This document shows positions 33,853 through 42,893 of a stretch of 64,000 nt of DNA, piece by piece. A program made the position numbers and the translations under genes. The notes under the pieces were generated by a model that was not told the DNA's origin, did no database searches, and saw only the letters and a list, made by a program, of their open reading frames with translations. The DNA lies in NCBI RefSeq assembly GCF_900111245.1, contig NZ_FOGO01000004.1, forward strand, positions 541,241 through 605,240, given 5' to 3'. How positions within the stretch are numbered: position 1 is the stretch's first letter; each line of letters begins with the position of its first letter. Source of the stretch: Streptomyces qinglanensis. Its GTDB lineage: Bacteria; Actinomycetota; Actinomycetes; Streptomycetales; Streptomycetaceae.

Positions 33853-36182
33853 CGCCAGACCTCCGGGTTGTAGCTGTTCTGTTCCGCCTTCGTCGCGTAC
33901 ACCCACAGGTCGCTGATGTAGGCGGTCCTGCCGTTCCACTCGATCCGGTCCCACTTGTCGCTCTGCCACCCGTAGGTGTCGTGGGTCTCCTTGGTGCCGG
34001 TGGTCTGGCAGATCACCGTGAGTGCGGGGGTCTGCCCGCTGGGGACGTGCCCCAGCCGGGTTCCCCCCGTGGTGCTCGGCTGGGAGCGGATGCCCACTTC
34101 CTCGCCGTCGTCCACGTTGTTGTGCACCTTGGTCCGCTGCGGGTTGGAGAGGTCGACCTGCTTCACGGCGCTGCCGCCCGAGCCGGCCGCGTTCCGGGCG
34201 GCGACCGTGAGCGTGTAGGTCCTGAAGTTCGTCAGGTTCCGCAGCCGGGCACCGGTGTTGCGGGTGCTCCCGTCGGTGTCGGCACCTCCGCCGGTCACGG
34301 TGTAGGTGGTGCCCTCGCCCGCGTTGGCTGGCGCCCGCCAGCTCAGATCGATGCCCTTGCCGCCCTGCGGGAACGCCTCGGTGACCTGCTGCGGCCGGCC
34401 GGGCGCGACACAGGGGCGGGCGGGACCGGAGCGGCCCGACTCGGCGGTCCGCCCGCCCGCGAACTCGGCCACCACGGTGAAGCGGTACTGCTTGTCGCAG
34501 GAGCCGCCCCGCACCTCGAAGGTGAACGGCCCGTCCGGGCCCACCTTCCCGGGCACCACCCGCGCACCGGCGGGTGCGCCCTTGAGCCGGTATCCGGTCG
34601 GCTTCGTCCCGGAGGACGGTGCGAAGGAGACGCGGACGCTGCCGGCACCCGACTCCACCTGCGGGACGCCGGGCGGCCTGGGCTCCGCGGGTTCGTCCTC
34701 GGCGTGGTCCGAGGGCGGGGACTTCTTCCCGGGGGTCGGACCACCACCGCGCCCGCCGCCCTCCGGCTTCCGCGCGGGCGGGTCGGTGTCCGCGTGCGTG
34801 TCGTCCCGGCCCGGCCGCGAGGGTGTCTCCGGCAGCGGGTCCCGCGCCGGATCGCGGCCGTCCCCGTCGCCGGTGCGGTCCTTCTCCCGGGGAGTGCGCC
34901 CCGAGGGCGCCCTGGTGTCGTACTTGTGCACCCGGTTGACGTGTCCGGAGGAGTTGATGACCACGGCGGTCGCGTTGTCCGCGTCGTTCACCCACAGCAG
35001 CCCGTCGCGGACGAACAGGCTCAGCTTCCCGGGCCTGCCGGTGACCTCGACCGGCTCGGTGATCGCTGCTGCCTCGGTGTCGTACACCTTCAGCGTCCCG
35101 TTGCTCCGGTCGGGCACATAGACCTTCGAGCCGAGCACCTGCGGCGTGCCGTACCGGTGGTCCGAGGAGCCCAGGGACGCGGTCAGCAGGGAACCGGTAC
35201 GGGTGTTGACGAGCGCCATCCGGCCCGACTTGCGGGCCAGCACCGGTACCACGTCACCGGCGGTCGCCGCGGGGACCAGCACCGAGCCGGACGGCTCCTC
35301 GGCGACGCTGCCGGGCAGCTTGAACCGCATGCCGCGACCGGTGCGCTCGAGCAGCGTGACCGTCCCGCCCTTGGTGTCGGTCACCACGGGGCGGCCGTCG
35401 GCGAGCGTCATCAGCAGCGTGGCGGCCTTGCTGCTCCTGCCCGCCACCTTGATCCCGGGCGCCTTCCTGCCGTGCGGGAACGGCACGACCTTCCCCTTGC
35501 CGGGCACCGGCACCCACAGCGTCCCCTTCGGGTCGGCCACCGCCTTGCCCAGCGGCCCCTTGCCCAGATCGACCGGGGCGCCGAGCGGTGTGGTGCGCAC
35601 CGGGTCGATGCGCTGCACCCGGGCCTCGACCGGGTCCACCAGATACGTGTACCGGCCGCCGGAGACCAGTTGCAGCCCCGCACCGTAGCGCGCGGACTGC
35701 TCGACGGTGAGCTGCGAGGGGTCGATGCGGACGAGCTTGCCGGTCTTCTCGTCCAGCACCAGCACCGTCTTGCCGTCCTGCGAGATCGAGACCGGGTGGT
35801 CGCCCATGCCGGGCAGCTTGACCTTGCCGTCCACGTCTCCGGTCAGGCCGTTGGCGTGCGCCGCCTCACCCGTGCGTGAACTGGTCAGCCAGGCACCGAT
35901 GTCGGCCAGATCGGGCACTGCCCCGGCCGAGCCCGAACCGACCACGACGGACGTGCCGACCAGCGCGCCGACCGAACACAGCGCGATGTAGCCGGTCGTC
36001 CGGCGGCGGTCGGGGCGCACGGCCGCCCACGCGGCGGACGCCAGTTCCTTGCAGCGCCTGCGGAGCGCGGCGAGTCCACCGGGTTCGCGCGGCCCGCCGT
36101 TCCGCTGCGCCTCGTCGACCAGCCGACGCGGACGAAGTCCCGGTGTACGGCCCTCTTCGGAGCTCCCCCGAGCATCCGGCAT
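33843..36182 (-). CDS. Membrane protein with beta-propeller, two FN3 domains and C-terminal SH3-like domain
   Basis: First gene of the reverse operon; ATG 36182 follows GGGGGGAGG. The 779-residue protein has a basic cytoplasmic N-terminus, one membrane helix (63-86), and a large outer region. Residues 110-425 contain repeated short strands typical of a YVTN/NHL-type propeller (HPVSISQDGKTVLVLDEKTG, KLVRIDPS). A Pro/Asp/Lys-rich spacer (430-510) follows, then two FN3 domains (about 515-600 and 605-690), and a SH3-like tail (700-779, GIRSQPSTTGGTRLG). No enzyme residues are seen. It looks like a cell-surface binding or scaffold subunit. The same FN3 theme appears in the pseudokinase protein. 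Confidence 0.8.
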   Translation of the reverse strand: MPDARGSSEEGRTPGLRPRRLVDEAQRNGGPREPGGLAALRRRCKELASAAWAAVRPDRRRTTGYIALCSVGALVGTSVVVGSGSAGAVPDLADIGAWLTSSRTGEAAHANGLTGDVDGKVKLPGMGDHPVSISQDGKTVLVLDEKTGKLVRIDPSQLTVEQSARYGAGLQLVSGGRYTYLVDPVEARVQRIDPVRTTPLGAPVDLGKGPLGKAVADPKGTLWVPVPGKGKVVPFPHGRKAPGIKVAGRSSKAATLLMTLADGRPVVTDTKGGTVTLLERTGRGMRFKLPGSVAEEPSGSVLVPAATAGDVVPVLARKSGRMALVNTRTGSLLTASLGSSDHRYGTPQVLGSKVYVPDRSNGTLKVYDTEAAAITEPVEVTGRPGKLSLFVRDGLLWVNDADNATAVVINSSGHVNRVHKYDTRAPSGRTPREKDRTGDGDGRDPARDPLPETPSRPGRDDTHADTDPPARKPEGGGRGGGPTPGKKSPPSDHAEDEPAEPRPPGVPQVESGAGSVRVSFAPSSGTKPTGYRLKGAPAGARVVPGKVGPDGPFTFEVRGGSCDKQYRFTVVAEFAGGRTAESGRSGPARPCVAPGRPQQVTEAFPQGGKGIDLSWRAPANAGEGTTYTVTGGGADTDGSTRNTGARLRNLTNFRTYTLTVAARNAAGSGGSAVKQVDLSNPQRTKVHNNVDDGEEVGIRSQPSTTGGTRLGHVPSGQTPALTVICQTTGTKETHDTYGWQSDKWDRIEWNGRTAYISDLWVYATKAEQNSYNPEVWRCH

Positions 36183-36207
36183 CGAATCCTCCCCCCGTCA
36201 CCCGCAC

Positions 36208-36220
36208 CCACTCCGAGTGG
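36208..36220. promoter_or_regulatory. 13-bp palindrome in the leader of the type VII-like operon
   Basis: CCACTC-C-GAGTGG is a perfect dyad located 25 bases upstream of ATG 36182, downstream of the proposed promoter. A regulator bound here could block the whole reverse operon; an RNA hairpin is the other possibility. Confidence 0.45.
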
Positions 36221-36235
36221 TGTGCCGCACTGTGC

Positions 36236-36266
36236 AGGTTAGCCAACCGGCGGGGCACACGGTCAG
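36236..36266 (-). promoter_or_regulatory. Candidate promoter of the type VII-like operon
   Basis: On the minus strand CTGACC (36261-36266) and TAACCT (36236-36241) are separated by 19 bases, compatible with a housekeeping-type promoter with a long spacer. The start would fall about 45 bases before ATG 36182. Confidence 0.4.
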
Positions 36267-36445
36267 CATCCGGCCGCGGGCTGTGACAGGAGTATGACCT
36301 CTCCGGTACGCAGCCATCGCCTCACCCGCCGGCACCGTCCCTGTGCGGCCGTCCCCTCCGGACAGGACGCTGCCCCGGCGGTCCACGGGAGCCGGGCCCC
36401 CGCACGGTCGGCCGAACGGATCCGCCGACGAGGCGGTTTGAGAGC

Positions 36446-37021
36446 ATGACCGCCATGGGCCTGACCGAACACGCTTTCACCGTGCACGAGGGTGCCGGAG
36501 GACCCGTCCTGGAGACGGAGCGGCTGCTGCTGCGCCCGCTGACGCCGGACCATCTCGACTTCTTCGTGGAACTGCACAGCGACCCCGAAGTCACCCGCTT
36601 CGTCCCCGCGTTCACGCGCGAACAGGCCCGCGAACGGCTCGCCGGGATCCAGCGGCAGTGGTCCGAGCGCGGCCACGGGCTGTGCGCGGTGGAGTCGAAG
36701 GAGACCGGCGCACTCCTCGGCCGCTGCGGCCTCAACCACTGGGAGGTCTTCGACGAGGTGGAGGCCGGGTGGACGTTCCGGCGGTCCTGCTGGGGGCGCG
36801 GATTCGCCACCGAGGCCGCCCGGGCCGTGGTGCAGTGGGGGCTGGAGACGCTGGACGTCCCCTACCTCACCGCCATGATCGCGCACGGCAACACCGCTTC
36901 GCGGCAGGTCGCCCGGCGGCTGGGCTTCACGCCCGGACGCGAGGACACCTTCCTGGGCCACCCCGTCACCGTCCATCTGCGGCACCGGTCCGGCAGCCTG
37001 CCCGGCCACCCGGCCGGATGA
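36446..37021 (+). CDS. GNAT (RimJ/RimL-type) N-acetyltransferase
   Basis: The 191-residue protein has the GNAT fold: LETERLLLRPLTPDHLDFFV at the start, strand GALLGRCGL, the acetyl-CoA loop RRSCWGRGFATEA near residue 115, and NTASRQVARRLGF near the end. RimJ/RimL-like enzymes acetylate protein N-termini or small amines; the substrate is not readable. Its stop overlaps the ABC transporter ATPase ATG (ATGA), so the three genes to 39464 form one transcript. It may be an internal resistance or modification gene for the exporter substrate. Confidence 0.9.
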   Translation: MTAMGLTEHAFTVHEGAGGPVLETERLLLRPLTPDHLDFFVELHSDPEVTRFVPAFTREQARERLAGIQRQWSERGHGLCAVESKETGALLGRCGLNHWEVFDEVEAGWTFRRSCWGRGFATEAARAVVQWGLETLDVPYLTAMIAHGNTASRQVARRLGFTPGREDTFLGHPVTVHLRHRSGSLPGHPAG

Positions 37022-37737
37022 CGGCGGTGCCCGCGGCGGACGCGCCGCTGCTGCGGCTGACGGGCGTCAGCCGCCGCTACGGCGAGCGGCAGGCGCTGCA
37101 TCCGCTCGACCTGGAGGTGCGTGCCGGAACCTGCACCGCCCTGTTCGGCCACAACGGATCGGGCAAGTCCACCCTGCTGCGTCTCGCCTGCGGACGGGAC
37201 CGGCCGACCACCGGCACCGCCCTGTTCGACGGCGCACCGGTCGACGAGGACGACCCGCAGACACGCGCCCGGGTGGCCGTCACGGGCGACACCGTCGCCT
37301 GCTATCCGGACCTGACCGTCCGCGACCACCTGGAACTGGTCGCCGTGGCGCACGGAGTCGCCGACCCCCGTCCGTGGATCGACCAGGTGCTGGCCGACCG
37401 GCGGCTCACCGACCACGCCGACCAGCTCCCCTCCGCCCTCTCCTCCGGCCAGACCCAGGCGCTGCACCTGGCCGCCGCGCTCGTCCGCCCCCGGGACCTG
37501 CTCGTCCTCGACGAGCCCGAGCAGCGCCTGGACCCGGAGTCCCGCACCCGCCTGGGCGCACTGCTGCGCGGCGAGACGGCGGACGGCGTCGCGGTGCTGC
37601 TCGCCACCCACCAGGCCGAACTCGTCCACGCCGTCGCCGACCACGTGGTCGTCCTGGAGGACGGCAGGGTCGTCGCCGAAGGCGGCCCCGACGTACTGGA
37701 CGTGGCGGCTGCCTACCCCCGCGGAGGCGCCCGATGA
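37018..37737 (+). CDS. ABC transporter ATP-binding protein
   Basis: The 239-residue ATPase has Walker A GHNGSGKST (44-52), signature LSSGQTQ (a variant of LSGGQ), Walker B LLVLDEPEQ and an H-loop ATHQAE. One product of this size fits a single-domain exporter ATPase. ATG 37018 overlaps the GNAT stop, and its own stop overlaps the permease start (ATGA both times). It should dimerise and power the membrane protein encoded next. The exported compound is unknown. Confidence 0.93.
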   Translation: MTAVPAADAPLLRLTGVSRRYGERQALHPLDLEVRAGTCTALFGHNGSGKSTLLRLACGRDRPTTGTALFDGAPVDEDDPQTRARVAVTGDTVACYPDLTVRDHLELVAVAHGVADPRPWIDQVLADRRLTDHADQLPSALSSGQTQALHLAAALVRPRDLLVLDEPEQRLDPESRTRLGALLRGETADGVAVLLATHQAELVHAVADHVVVLEDGRVVAEGGPDVLDVAAAYPRGGAR

Positions 37738-39464
37738 GCACCCTAGCCCCGCGCGACCGGGTGGAGCCGGCCGGCGGGGGCCACGGCGACGGCGACGGTG
37801 CCACCGGCGCGGAGTGGACTGCGGCCGACGACCGGACGCCCGAGACCCTGGGCCTGCTGCACACCAAGCGCCGGGCGCACCGCAACCGGCGCAACCGCGA
37901 CCTGGCCGTCACCGGCTACGCCGTGCTGCTGATGGCCGTCGGATACGGCGGCACCCTGGGGTACCGCCTGGTTCAGCAGTTGGGCCGACTCGCCGCACAG
38001 GACACCACCGCCGAGGCGGTACGCCGCGCCCTGCCCGCCGTGCTGGTGCTCCTGGCGTGCGCCCTCGCGCTGCTCGCCGTGCGGGACGCGCTGTGGCGCG
38101 GCCCGGTGCTGGTGCCGCGCTGCGACCTGGACTGGCTGCTGGCCCACCCGGTGCGCCGCAGCCGGGTGCTGCTGCCCGCGTTCCGGCTCTCCGCGACCCT
38201 GACGGCCGCCGGGGGAGCGCTGTGCGCGATCGGCGGGGCGGTGGTGCTGCGGCTGAGCGGACTCGCCGAACTCGGGCCCGCACTGGCGCTGTGCCTGCCC
38301 GGCGGGGTCTGCCTGCCACTGCTGGCCTGCGCGCTCGCCCTCCGGGTCGAGCGCGACGACGGTGCGGCCCGCCGGGCGCGCGCGCTGACCCCGTACGCCG
38401 TACTGCTGCTGCTCCTGCTCGTCCTGCAGGCGGTGTGCGCGGCGCGGGGCAGCCGGTCGGCCCTCCTGGAGGCGGTCGAGTTGTGGTCCGGGCCCTGGGG
38501 CTGGGCCGCCCAACCGGTCCTGCACGCGGCGGGCGTGCGCGCCGCTGGGTGGCCCTGGGCGCTCGCGCTGCTGACCACCGGTACGGTCGCCGCGCTCGGC
38601 CACGCCCTCCGGTCGGTCGCAGCGCTCCCCACCCGGCGGCTGCGGGCGCGCGCCGCCACCGCGGCCACCGTCGCCTCGGTGTTGTGGTCGGCCGAACTGC
38701 GCGCGGCCAAGCTCGCCGTCGGCGAAGCCCTCGCGGACGGCGCCTCCGGCAACCTGCGCCGGCTGCCCCTGCCGCGCTCGCGCCGGTTCGCCGTCGTGCG
38801 GCGGGATGCGATGTCCCTGCTGCGCGCTCCCGGACGGGTGGTGAGCGCCGCGCTGTGGACCGCGGCGGCGGCGGGCGCCGCGGGGCTCGCGGTGGCGTCG
38901 GCGGGCGCCGGGCGCATCGCCGCGCTCGCCGTGGCGCTGGCGCTCGGCTGGTTCGCGGTGGGACGGCTCGCGGAGACCGCGCGGCTGGAGGCGGACGACA
39001 CCCGGCGCTCCTCCTGGTCGCCGTTCCGCCTCAGCAGCCTGATGCTGCAGCACGCGATCGTGCCGGGGGCGGTGGGCGGGGTGCTCGCCCTCGCGGCGGC
39101 GGTCCCGTTCGCGCTGCGGGGCGGCGGATGGGCGCTGCTGCTGATGCCGCTGTGCGCCCCGCCGTTCGCCGCCGCCGCGGTGCTGGCCGCGGTGCGCGGC
39201 CCGGTGCGGACGGAGTTGCTCTCCCTGGGGCTGGTGACGCCTGCCGGGGACGCCGGCGTCTTCGTCTTCCTCTTCTGGTACGCGGCACCGTTCCTGGCGG
39301 CGGTCGCCCCGCTGACCGCCGGGCTCGCATCGAGCGGTGTCCTCGACACGGGGGCGCAGGCACTGGATTCGGTGCGCCCGGTGGCGACCGCCGTCGGGCT
39401 CACGTGCGCCCTGCTGTTCGCCGCTGCGCGCGGTGCCCGGAAGCTGCGCCGCGCGGCGCCCTGA
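37734..39464 (+). CDS. ABC exporter membrane protein
   Basis: Start at ATG 37734, overlapping the ATPase stop; the frame extends upstream only as a shadow. The 576-residue protein has a 60-residue charged N-terminus and about 10-12 membrane helices in two groups (residues 58-270 and 360-575), separated by a cytoplasmic stretch with RAATAATVASVLWSAELRAAK. The composition is very Ala/Leu-rich. No family name is evident beyond an ABC-2-like permease. It is paired with the ATPase by gene overlap. Confidence 0.85.
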   Translation: MSTLAPRDRVEPAGGGHGDGDGATGAEWTAADDRTPETLGLLHTKRRAHRNRRNRDLAVTGYAVLLMAVGYGGTLGYRLVQQLGRLAAQDTTAEAVRRALPAVLVLLACALALLAVRDALWRGPVLVPRCDLDWLLAHPVRRSRVLLPAFRLSATLTAAGGALCAIGGAVVLRLSGLAELGPALALCLPGGVCLPLLACALALRVERDDGAARRARALTPYAVLLLLLLVLQAVCAARGSRSALLEAVELWSGPWGWAAQPVLHAAGVRAAGWPWALALLTTGTVAALGHALRSVAALPTRRLRARAATAATVASVLWSAELRAAKLAVGEALADGASGNLRRLPLPRSRRFAVVRRDAMSLLRAPGRVVSAALWTAAAAGAAGLAVASAGAGRIAALAVALALGWFAVGRLAETARLEADDTRRSSWSPFRLSSLMLQHAIVPGAVGGVLALAAAVPFALRGGGWALLLMPLCAPPFAAAAVLAAVRGPVRTELLSLGLVTPAGDAGVFVFLFWYAAPFLAAVAPLTAGLASSGVLDTGAQALDSVRPVATAVGLTCALLFAAARGARKLRRAAP

Positions 39465-39515
39465 GCGGGTCGCTCACCCGCCCTCGTGAGTCGCTCACCC
39501 AGCCCCGCGGGTCGC

Positions 39516-40364
39516 TCACCCCTCGTCGGGCGCGGGCAGGATCTGCCGCAGCAGCCCGCGCGGATGCCCCCGGCGGCGCCACTCCCGGGGATAGCCGATG
39601 GAGACCTCCTCGAAGCGGACCCCGTCGTGCCGGGTGGTCCGGGGGATGTGGAGGTGGCCGTAGACAGCGGCGGCCACGTTGTAGCGGGTGTGCCAGTCGG
39701 CCGTCAGCTCCGTGCCGCACCACTGCGCGAACTCCGGGTACCACATCACGTCCGTCGGCTCCCGCACCAGCGGCCAGTGGCTGACCAGGATCAGCGGGGT
39801 GCCGGGGTCGAGGGCGTCCAGCCGCTTCTCCGTCGCGGCCACCCGGTCCCGGCACCAGTCGTCGACAGCCGGGTACGGGTCCGGGTGCAGCAGATACTCG
39901 TCGGTGCAGACGACGCCGGAGGCGTGAGCGGCGGCCAGCGACTCCTCCTTCGTGTGCGTCCCCGGGGCCCGGAAGGTGTAGTCGTACAACTGGAACACCG
40001 GCGCGATCACCACCTCGCCCGCCGGCCCGGCCCAGCGCGGGTAGGGGTCCTCGGGCGTCAGCACGCCCACCGCACGGCACATCTCCACCAGTTGCGCGTA
40101 CCGCTCGGTGCCCCTGGACTGCACGGGATCGCCCTGCGGAGTCCACAGCTCATGGTTGCCCGGCGTCCACACCACGCGCGCGAACCGGCCGGCGAGCAGC
40201 CGCAGCGCCCACTCCACCTCGTCGAACCGCTCGGCCACGTCTCCGGCGACGATCAGCCAGTCCTCGTCGGTGTACGGGCGCAGCGACTCGGTGACGGGCT
40301 TGTTGGCCGTCATCCCCACGTGCAGGTCGCTGACTGCCAGCAGCCGGCCCCGGCCGGATGTCAT
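39516..40364 (-). CDS. Calcineurin-like metallophosphoesterase
   Basis: Start at ATG 40364 with GGAGGGGAG upstream; 282 residues. The five metal-binding motifs are present: SDLHVG (D-x-H), GDVAE, GNHE, VSHW and YGHLH. The protein is soluble with no signal peptide. It should be a dinuclear metal phosphoesterase; the substrate (nucleotide, cAMP or phosphoester) cannot be determined. It stands alone on the minus strand between the exporter operon and a phosphatase gene. The short gap after the exporter contains three copies of GTCGCTCACCC, the third overlapping this gene's stop. Confidence 0.92.
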   Translation of the reverse strand: MTSGRGRLLAVSDLHVGMTANKPVTESLRPYTDEDWLIVAGDVAERFDEVEWALRLLAGRFARVVWTPGNHELWTPQGDPVQSRGTERYAQLVEMCRAVGVLTPEDPYPRWAGPAGEVVIAPVFQLYDYTFRAPGTHTKEESLAAAHASGVVCTDEYLLHPDPYPAVDDWCRDRVAATEKRLDALDPGTPLILVSHWPLVREPTDVMWYPEFAQWCGTELTADWHTRYNVAAAVYGHLHIPRTTRHDGVRFEEVSIGYPREWRRRGHPRGLLRQILPAPDEG

Positions 40365-40574
40365 ACGGCTCCCCTCCCTGTCCACCTGCGTCCCCGTGCG
40401 TCCTCCTGCGTCACCCTGAGTCCTCCCGCGTCCCCTGGGCGCAGTGCCGCGGTGCTGTCACCGCTCCGTCCGCACCGACGATAACCCTCCGCCGCCGACG
40501 AGCGCTGCGCGCGGGGCTCCGCGCGGGACGGCAACGGACGGCGGACGGCGGCGCTTTGGCGGTGCTCCGGTGCC

Positions 40575-41786
40575 TCACCCGGCAGGGGCGCCGGGCGGGA
40601 CCGCCCGGGCGCGGTCGGCGGGGGAGATCCGCCGCAGGGTGAGGACGGCGAGGTCGTCCTGCTGGTAGGGATGGGAGAAGGCGCGCATGTCGTCGCGCAG
40701 CGCGCGGGCCAGCTCCCCGCCGGTCGCGTCCGCGGCAGCTCCCGTGGGCCCCACCAGGGCGGCGAGCCGCTCGGCCAGCGGATAGAAGGCACCGTTCCCG
40801 TCCCGGGCCTCGGACAGCCCGTCGGTGTACAGCAGCATGGTCGAGTCCGGGGGGAAGCAGACGCCCGCCGCGGAGCGCTCCTCGCGTACCAGCGACGCCA
40901 GCCCCAGGGGTACCCCCGTCGCACCGAGTTGCACGGTGTCGGGCGGCAGCGGGGCCCGGACCAGGAACGGCGCCAGATGGCCGCAGTTCACCACCTGCGC
41001 CGTCCCCCGGTCCAGCGGGTCGACCGAGACGACCAGGGCCGTGACGAACCGCTCGGGTTCACCCGACTGGCGTGCGTAGGCGTTGTGCCGGACCACGGAC
41101 GTCTCCAGGGCGTCGACCAGCCCGGTCAGCGTCGGCTCCCGGTGCGCGGCCTCCCGGAACCCGCCCAGCACGGCGAACGCCACGCCCACCGCGGAGAGCC
41201 CCTTGCCCTGCACGTCGCCGATCAGCACCCGCGTGCCGTGGGGAGTGTCGGCCACGTCGTAGATGTCGCCGCCGAACAGCTTGTCCTCCTGCAGCGGCTC
41301 GAAGATCCCGTCCACCCGCACCTGGGACGTGAGCTCGGGCAGCGGGTGCAGGATGTGCTGCTGGATGACGGCGGCGGTCGAGCGCAGCCGCAGCAGTTCG
41401 GTGTCCCGCGCGATCCGCCAGCGCGCCCCGAAGACCGCCAGCACGGCGAACAGCAGCGTGAGCGCGAGCGTGATGGCGTCGTCCAGGTGGTAGCCCGGAT
41501 CGCGGGCCACCGAGATGGCTCCCCCCGCCGTTGCCCAGGCGGAGGCGGCCTGGGTCTGCCGTACGGTGCCCACGCTCGCCGCGATGGCGGGGAGGAAGAT
41601 CAGCAGGCCGACCAGGCGCGTCTCGGATCCGGCCAGGTAGCTGAGAACGAAGATCAGCAGGGTGAGACCGAGGACCCAGGCCAGGAAGGCCGGGGTGGAG
41701 AGCGCCTTGGGCTGCGGGTGCTCCAGGGCGCGCTGCGCCTGGTCGGGGGACTGCTGCGGCCGCGGTCCGGCCTGCTGCTGCTCCAT
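40575..41786 (-). CDS. Membrane PP2C-type (SpoIIE/RsbU) phosphatase
   Basis: The 403-residue protein has three or four membrane helices in residues 30-122 and a C-terminal PPM phosphatase domain from about 150. The metal-binding motifs are intact: KLFGGDIYDV, LIGDVQGKG, VNCGHLAPF, LLYTDGLSEA and DDLAVLTL. Such phosphatases dephosphorylate STAS-domain antagonists and thereby release anti-sigma factors. The next gene downstream of its promoter side encodes a STAS protein and, beyond that, an RsbW-like ATPase, so this is one arm of a partner-switching system. No sensor domain is seen apart from the membrane part. Confidence 0.93.
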   Translation of the reverse strand: MEQQQAGPRPQQSPDQAQRALEHPQPKALSTPAFLAWVLGLTLLIFVLSYLAGSETRLVGLLIFLPAIAASVGTVRQTQAASAWATAGGAISVARDPGYHLDDAITLALTLLFAVLAVFGARWRIARDTELLRLRSTAAVIQQHILHPLPELTSQVRVDGIFEPLQEDKLFGGDIYDVADTPHGTRVLIGDVQGKGLSAVGVAFAVLGGFREAAHREPTLTGLVDALETSVVRHNAYARQSGEPERFVTALVVSVDPLDRGTAQVVNCGHLAPFLVRAPLPPDTVQLGATGVPLGLASLVREERSAAGVCFPPDSTMLLYTDGLSEARDGNGAFYPLAERLAALVGPTGAAADATGGELARALRDDMRAFSHPYQQDDLAVLTLRRISPADRARAVPPGAPAG

Positions 41787-41893
41787 GGCCCGTTCCTAGG
41801 GTGCGATGCTGCGAGGGTCTGCTGTGCGACCCCCCATCCTCGCCCGCGCGCGGCCCGCTGCCCGCCGCGACACCGCGCGGGAGGCGCTCGGGG

Positions 41894-42394
41894 TCAGGAG
41901 TCCCTGCCCTCGGGGTCCCGCGGGAAGTGCGGATTGTGGTCCTTCTGCCAGGAGGTCTCCAGCGGCTCCGGGCTGTGCAGCGGAATCTCCGGCCCCACAC
42001 CTCCGGTGGGCGGCCAGTCCGGGCGCTGGTCGGCGGGGAGGGAGCGGAGGGCCTCGCTGACGCTGGCGAACACCGGCAGCATCTCGGTGCTTCCGGTGAG
42101 CGCGAGCACTGCGGCGAGCCGCCGTCCCACACAGGCGAGCATCAGGCTGCCCTCCCGGCGCTGCAGCAGCCAGCGCAGCGCGAGCAGGCAGTTGAGCCCC
42201 CGTGAGTCGCAGAAGACCAGCGCGGTGACGTCCAGCACCAGATGGCGGTAGCCGCTGGTGACCACGGCACCGATGCGGTCCAGGTAGAACTCCTCGGACC
42301 CCCGGTCCAGTTCGCCGCTGAAGCGGAGCACCGCACACTCGTCCCTGACGGTCAGCGGCGTGATGGCCAGACGGTCGTTCTCCCGCGACCTCAT
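41894..42394 (-). CDS. STAS-domain anti-anti-sigma factor
   Basis: ATG 42394 with GGAGG upstream gives 166 residues. Residues 10-110 form a STAS domain (ECAVLRFSGELDRGS, then LDVTALVFCDSRGLNCLLAL). The serine phosphorylated in SpoIIAA-like proteins is present in CDSRG, followed by Arg instead of the common second Ser. The C-terminal 50 residues are polar and Pro-rich. It is the expected substrate of the RsbW-like kinase divergently encoded at 42894 and of the PP2C phosphatase encoded just downstream. Confidence 0.9.
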   Translation of the reverse strand: MRSRENDRLAITPLTVRDECAVLRFSGELDRGSEEFYLDRIGAVVTSGYRHLVLDVTALVFCDSRGLNCLLALRWLLQRREGSLMLACVGRRLAAVLALTGSTEMLPVFASVSEALRSLPADQRPDWPPTGGVGPEIPLHSPEPLETSWQKDHNPHFPRDPEGRDS

Positions 42395-42712
42395 CGGCCT
42401 CCGTCCCCCGGCACGGAGCCGGTGCTCTGCGCGTCCGCCCTGGCGCGGATCCGCGACTTCCGAGTATTCCAAAGCCGGTGCCCTGCGAGGCCGTCCGCGC
42501 CTCTCACCCGCCCGTGCCTCTTCTGCACCAGTGATCGTACGTGCTGCCACCGCGCGGGAGGGCCCCTTCGGGCGGGGGCGGCGACCGTTTCCCCTGGTAA
42601 CCCCGCGGCGCGAGCGGCCGGCTCCGGCAGAGCTCCTTCCGATGAAAAGATCGCCGACGGTCTCCCGAAATGGTCTGACCTTTCCCTGTCCGCGCTCTCC
42701 GCGCCGGATGAT

Positions 42713-42737
42713 GCATGAAGACGAAGGCCCCGGGTAA
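42713..42737 (+). promoter_or_regulatory. Candidate sigma-B-type promoter for the RsbW-like gene
   Basis: GCAT, 15 bases, GGGTAA. This fits the Streptomyces sigma-B consensus GNNT-N14-16-GGGTA(C/T) as I recall it, except for the last base. It lies about 155 bases upstream of ATG 42894. The -35 part carries little information, so chance match is possible. Confidence 0.3.
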
Positions 42738-42808
42738 CTGACCCTGCAGCCGTTCGAGCGTTCATGAGGCAGACCGCTCGGCGGCGGTGGGTATTCACGC
42801 CGAGCGCG

Positions 42809-42832
42809 GTACCCCGTTGGCAGAGGAAAGAC
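42809..42832 (-). promoter_or_regulatory. Candidate sigma-B-type promoter for the STAS gene
   Basis: On the minus strand GTCT, 14 bases, GGGTAC, a match to the same consensus. It lies about 415 bases upstream of the STAS ATG, which would imply a long leader. Confidence 0.25.
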
Positions 42833-42893
42833 CCCCACATTCGCGGGTCGGGCTGCTTTCGGCGGCAACACCCCGCGGAGACGGGAGACAGAC

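Larger units (their letters stand above)
42395..42893. other. Divergent control region of the partner-switching genes
   Basis: 499 bases between the STAS gene (minus) and the RsbW-like gene (plus), with no gene. It contains sigma-B-like promoter candidates on both strands (GCAT-N15-GGGTAA forward at 42713-42737; GTCT-N14-GGGTAC reverse at 42809-42832) and a GGGTATTC at 42789. Confidence 0.45.
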
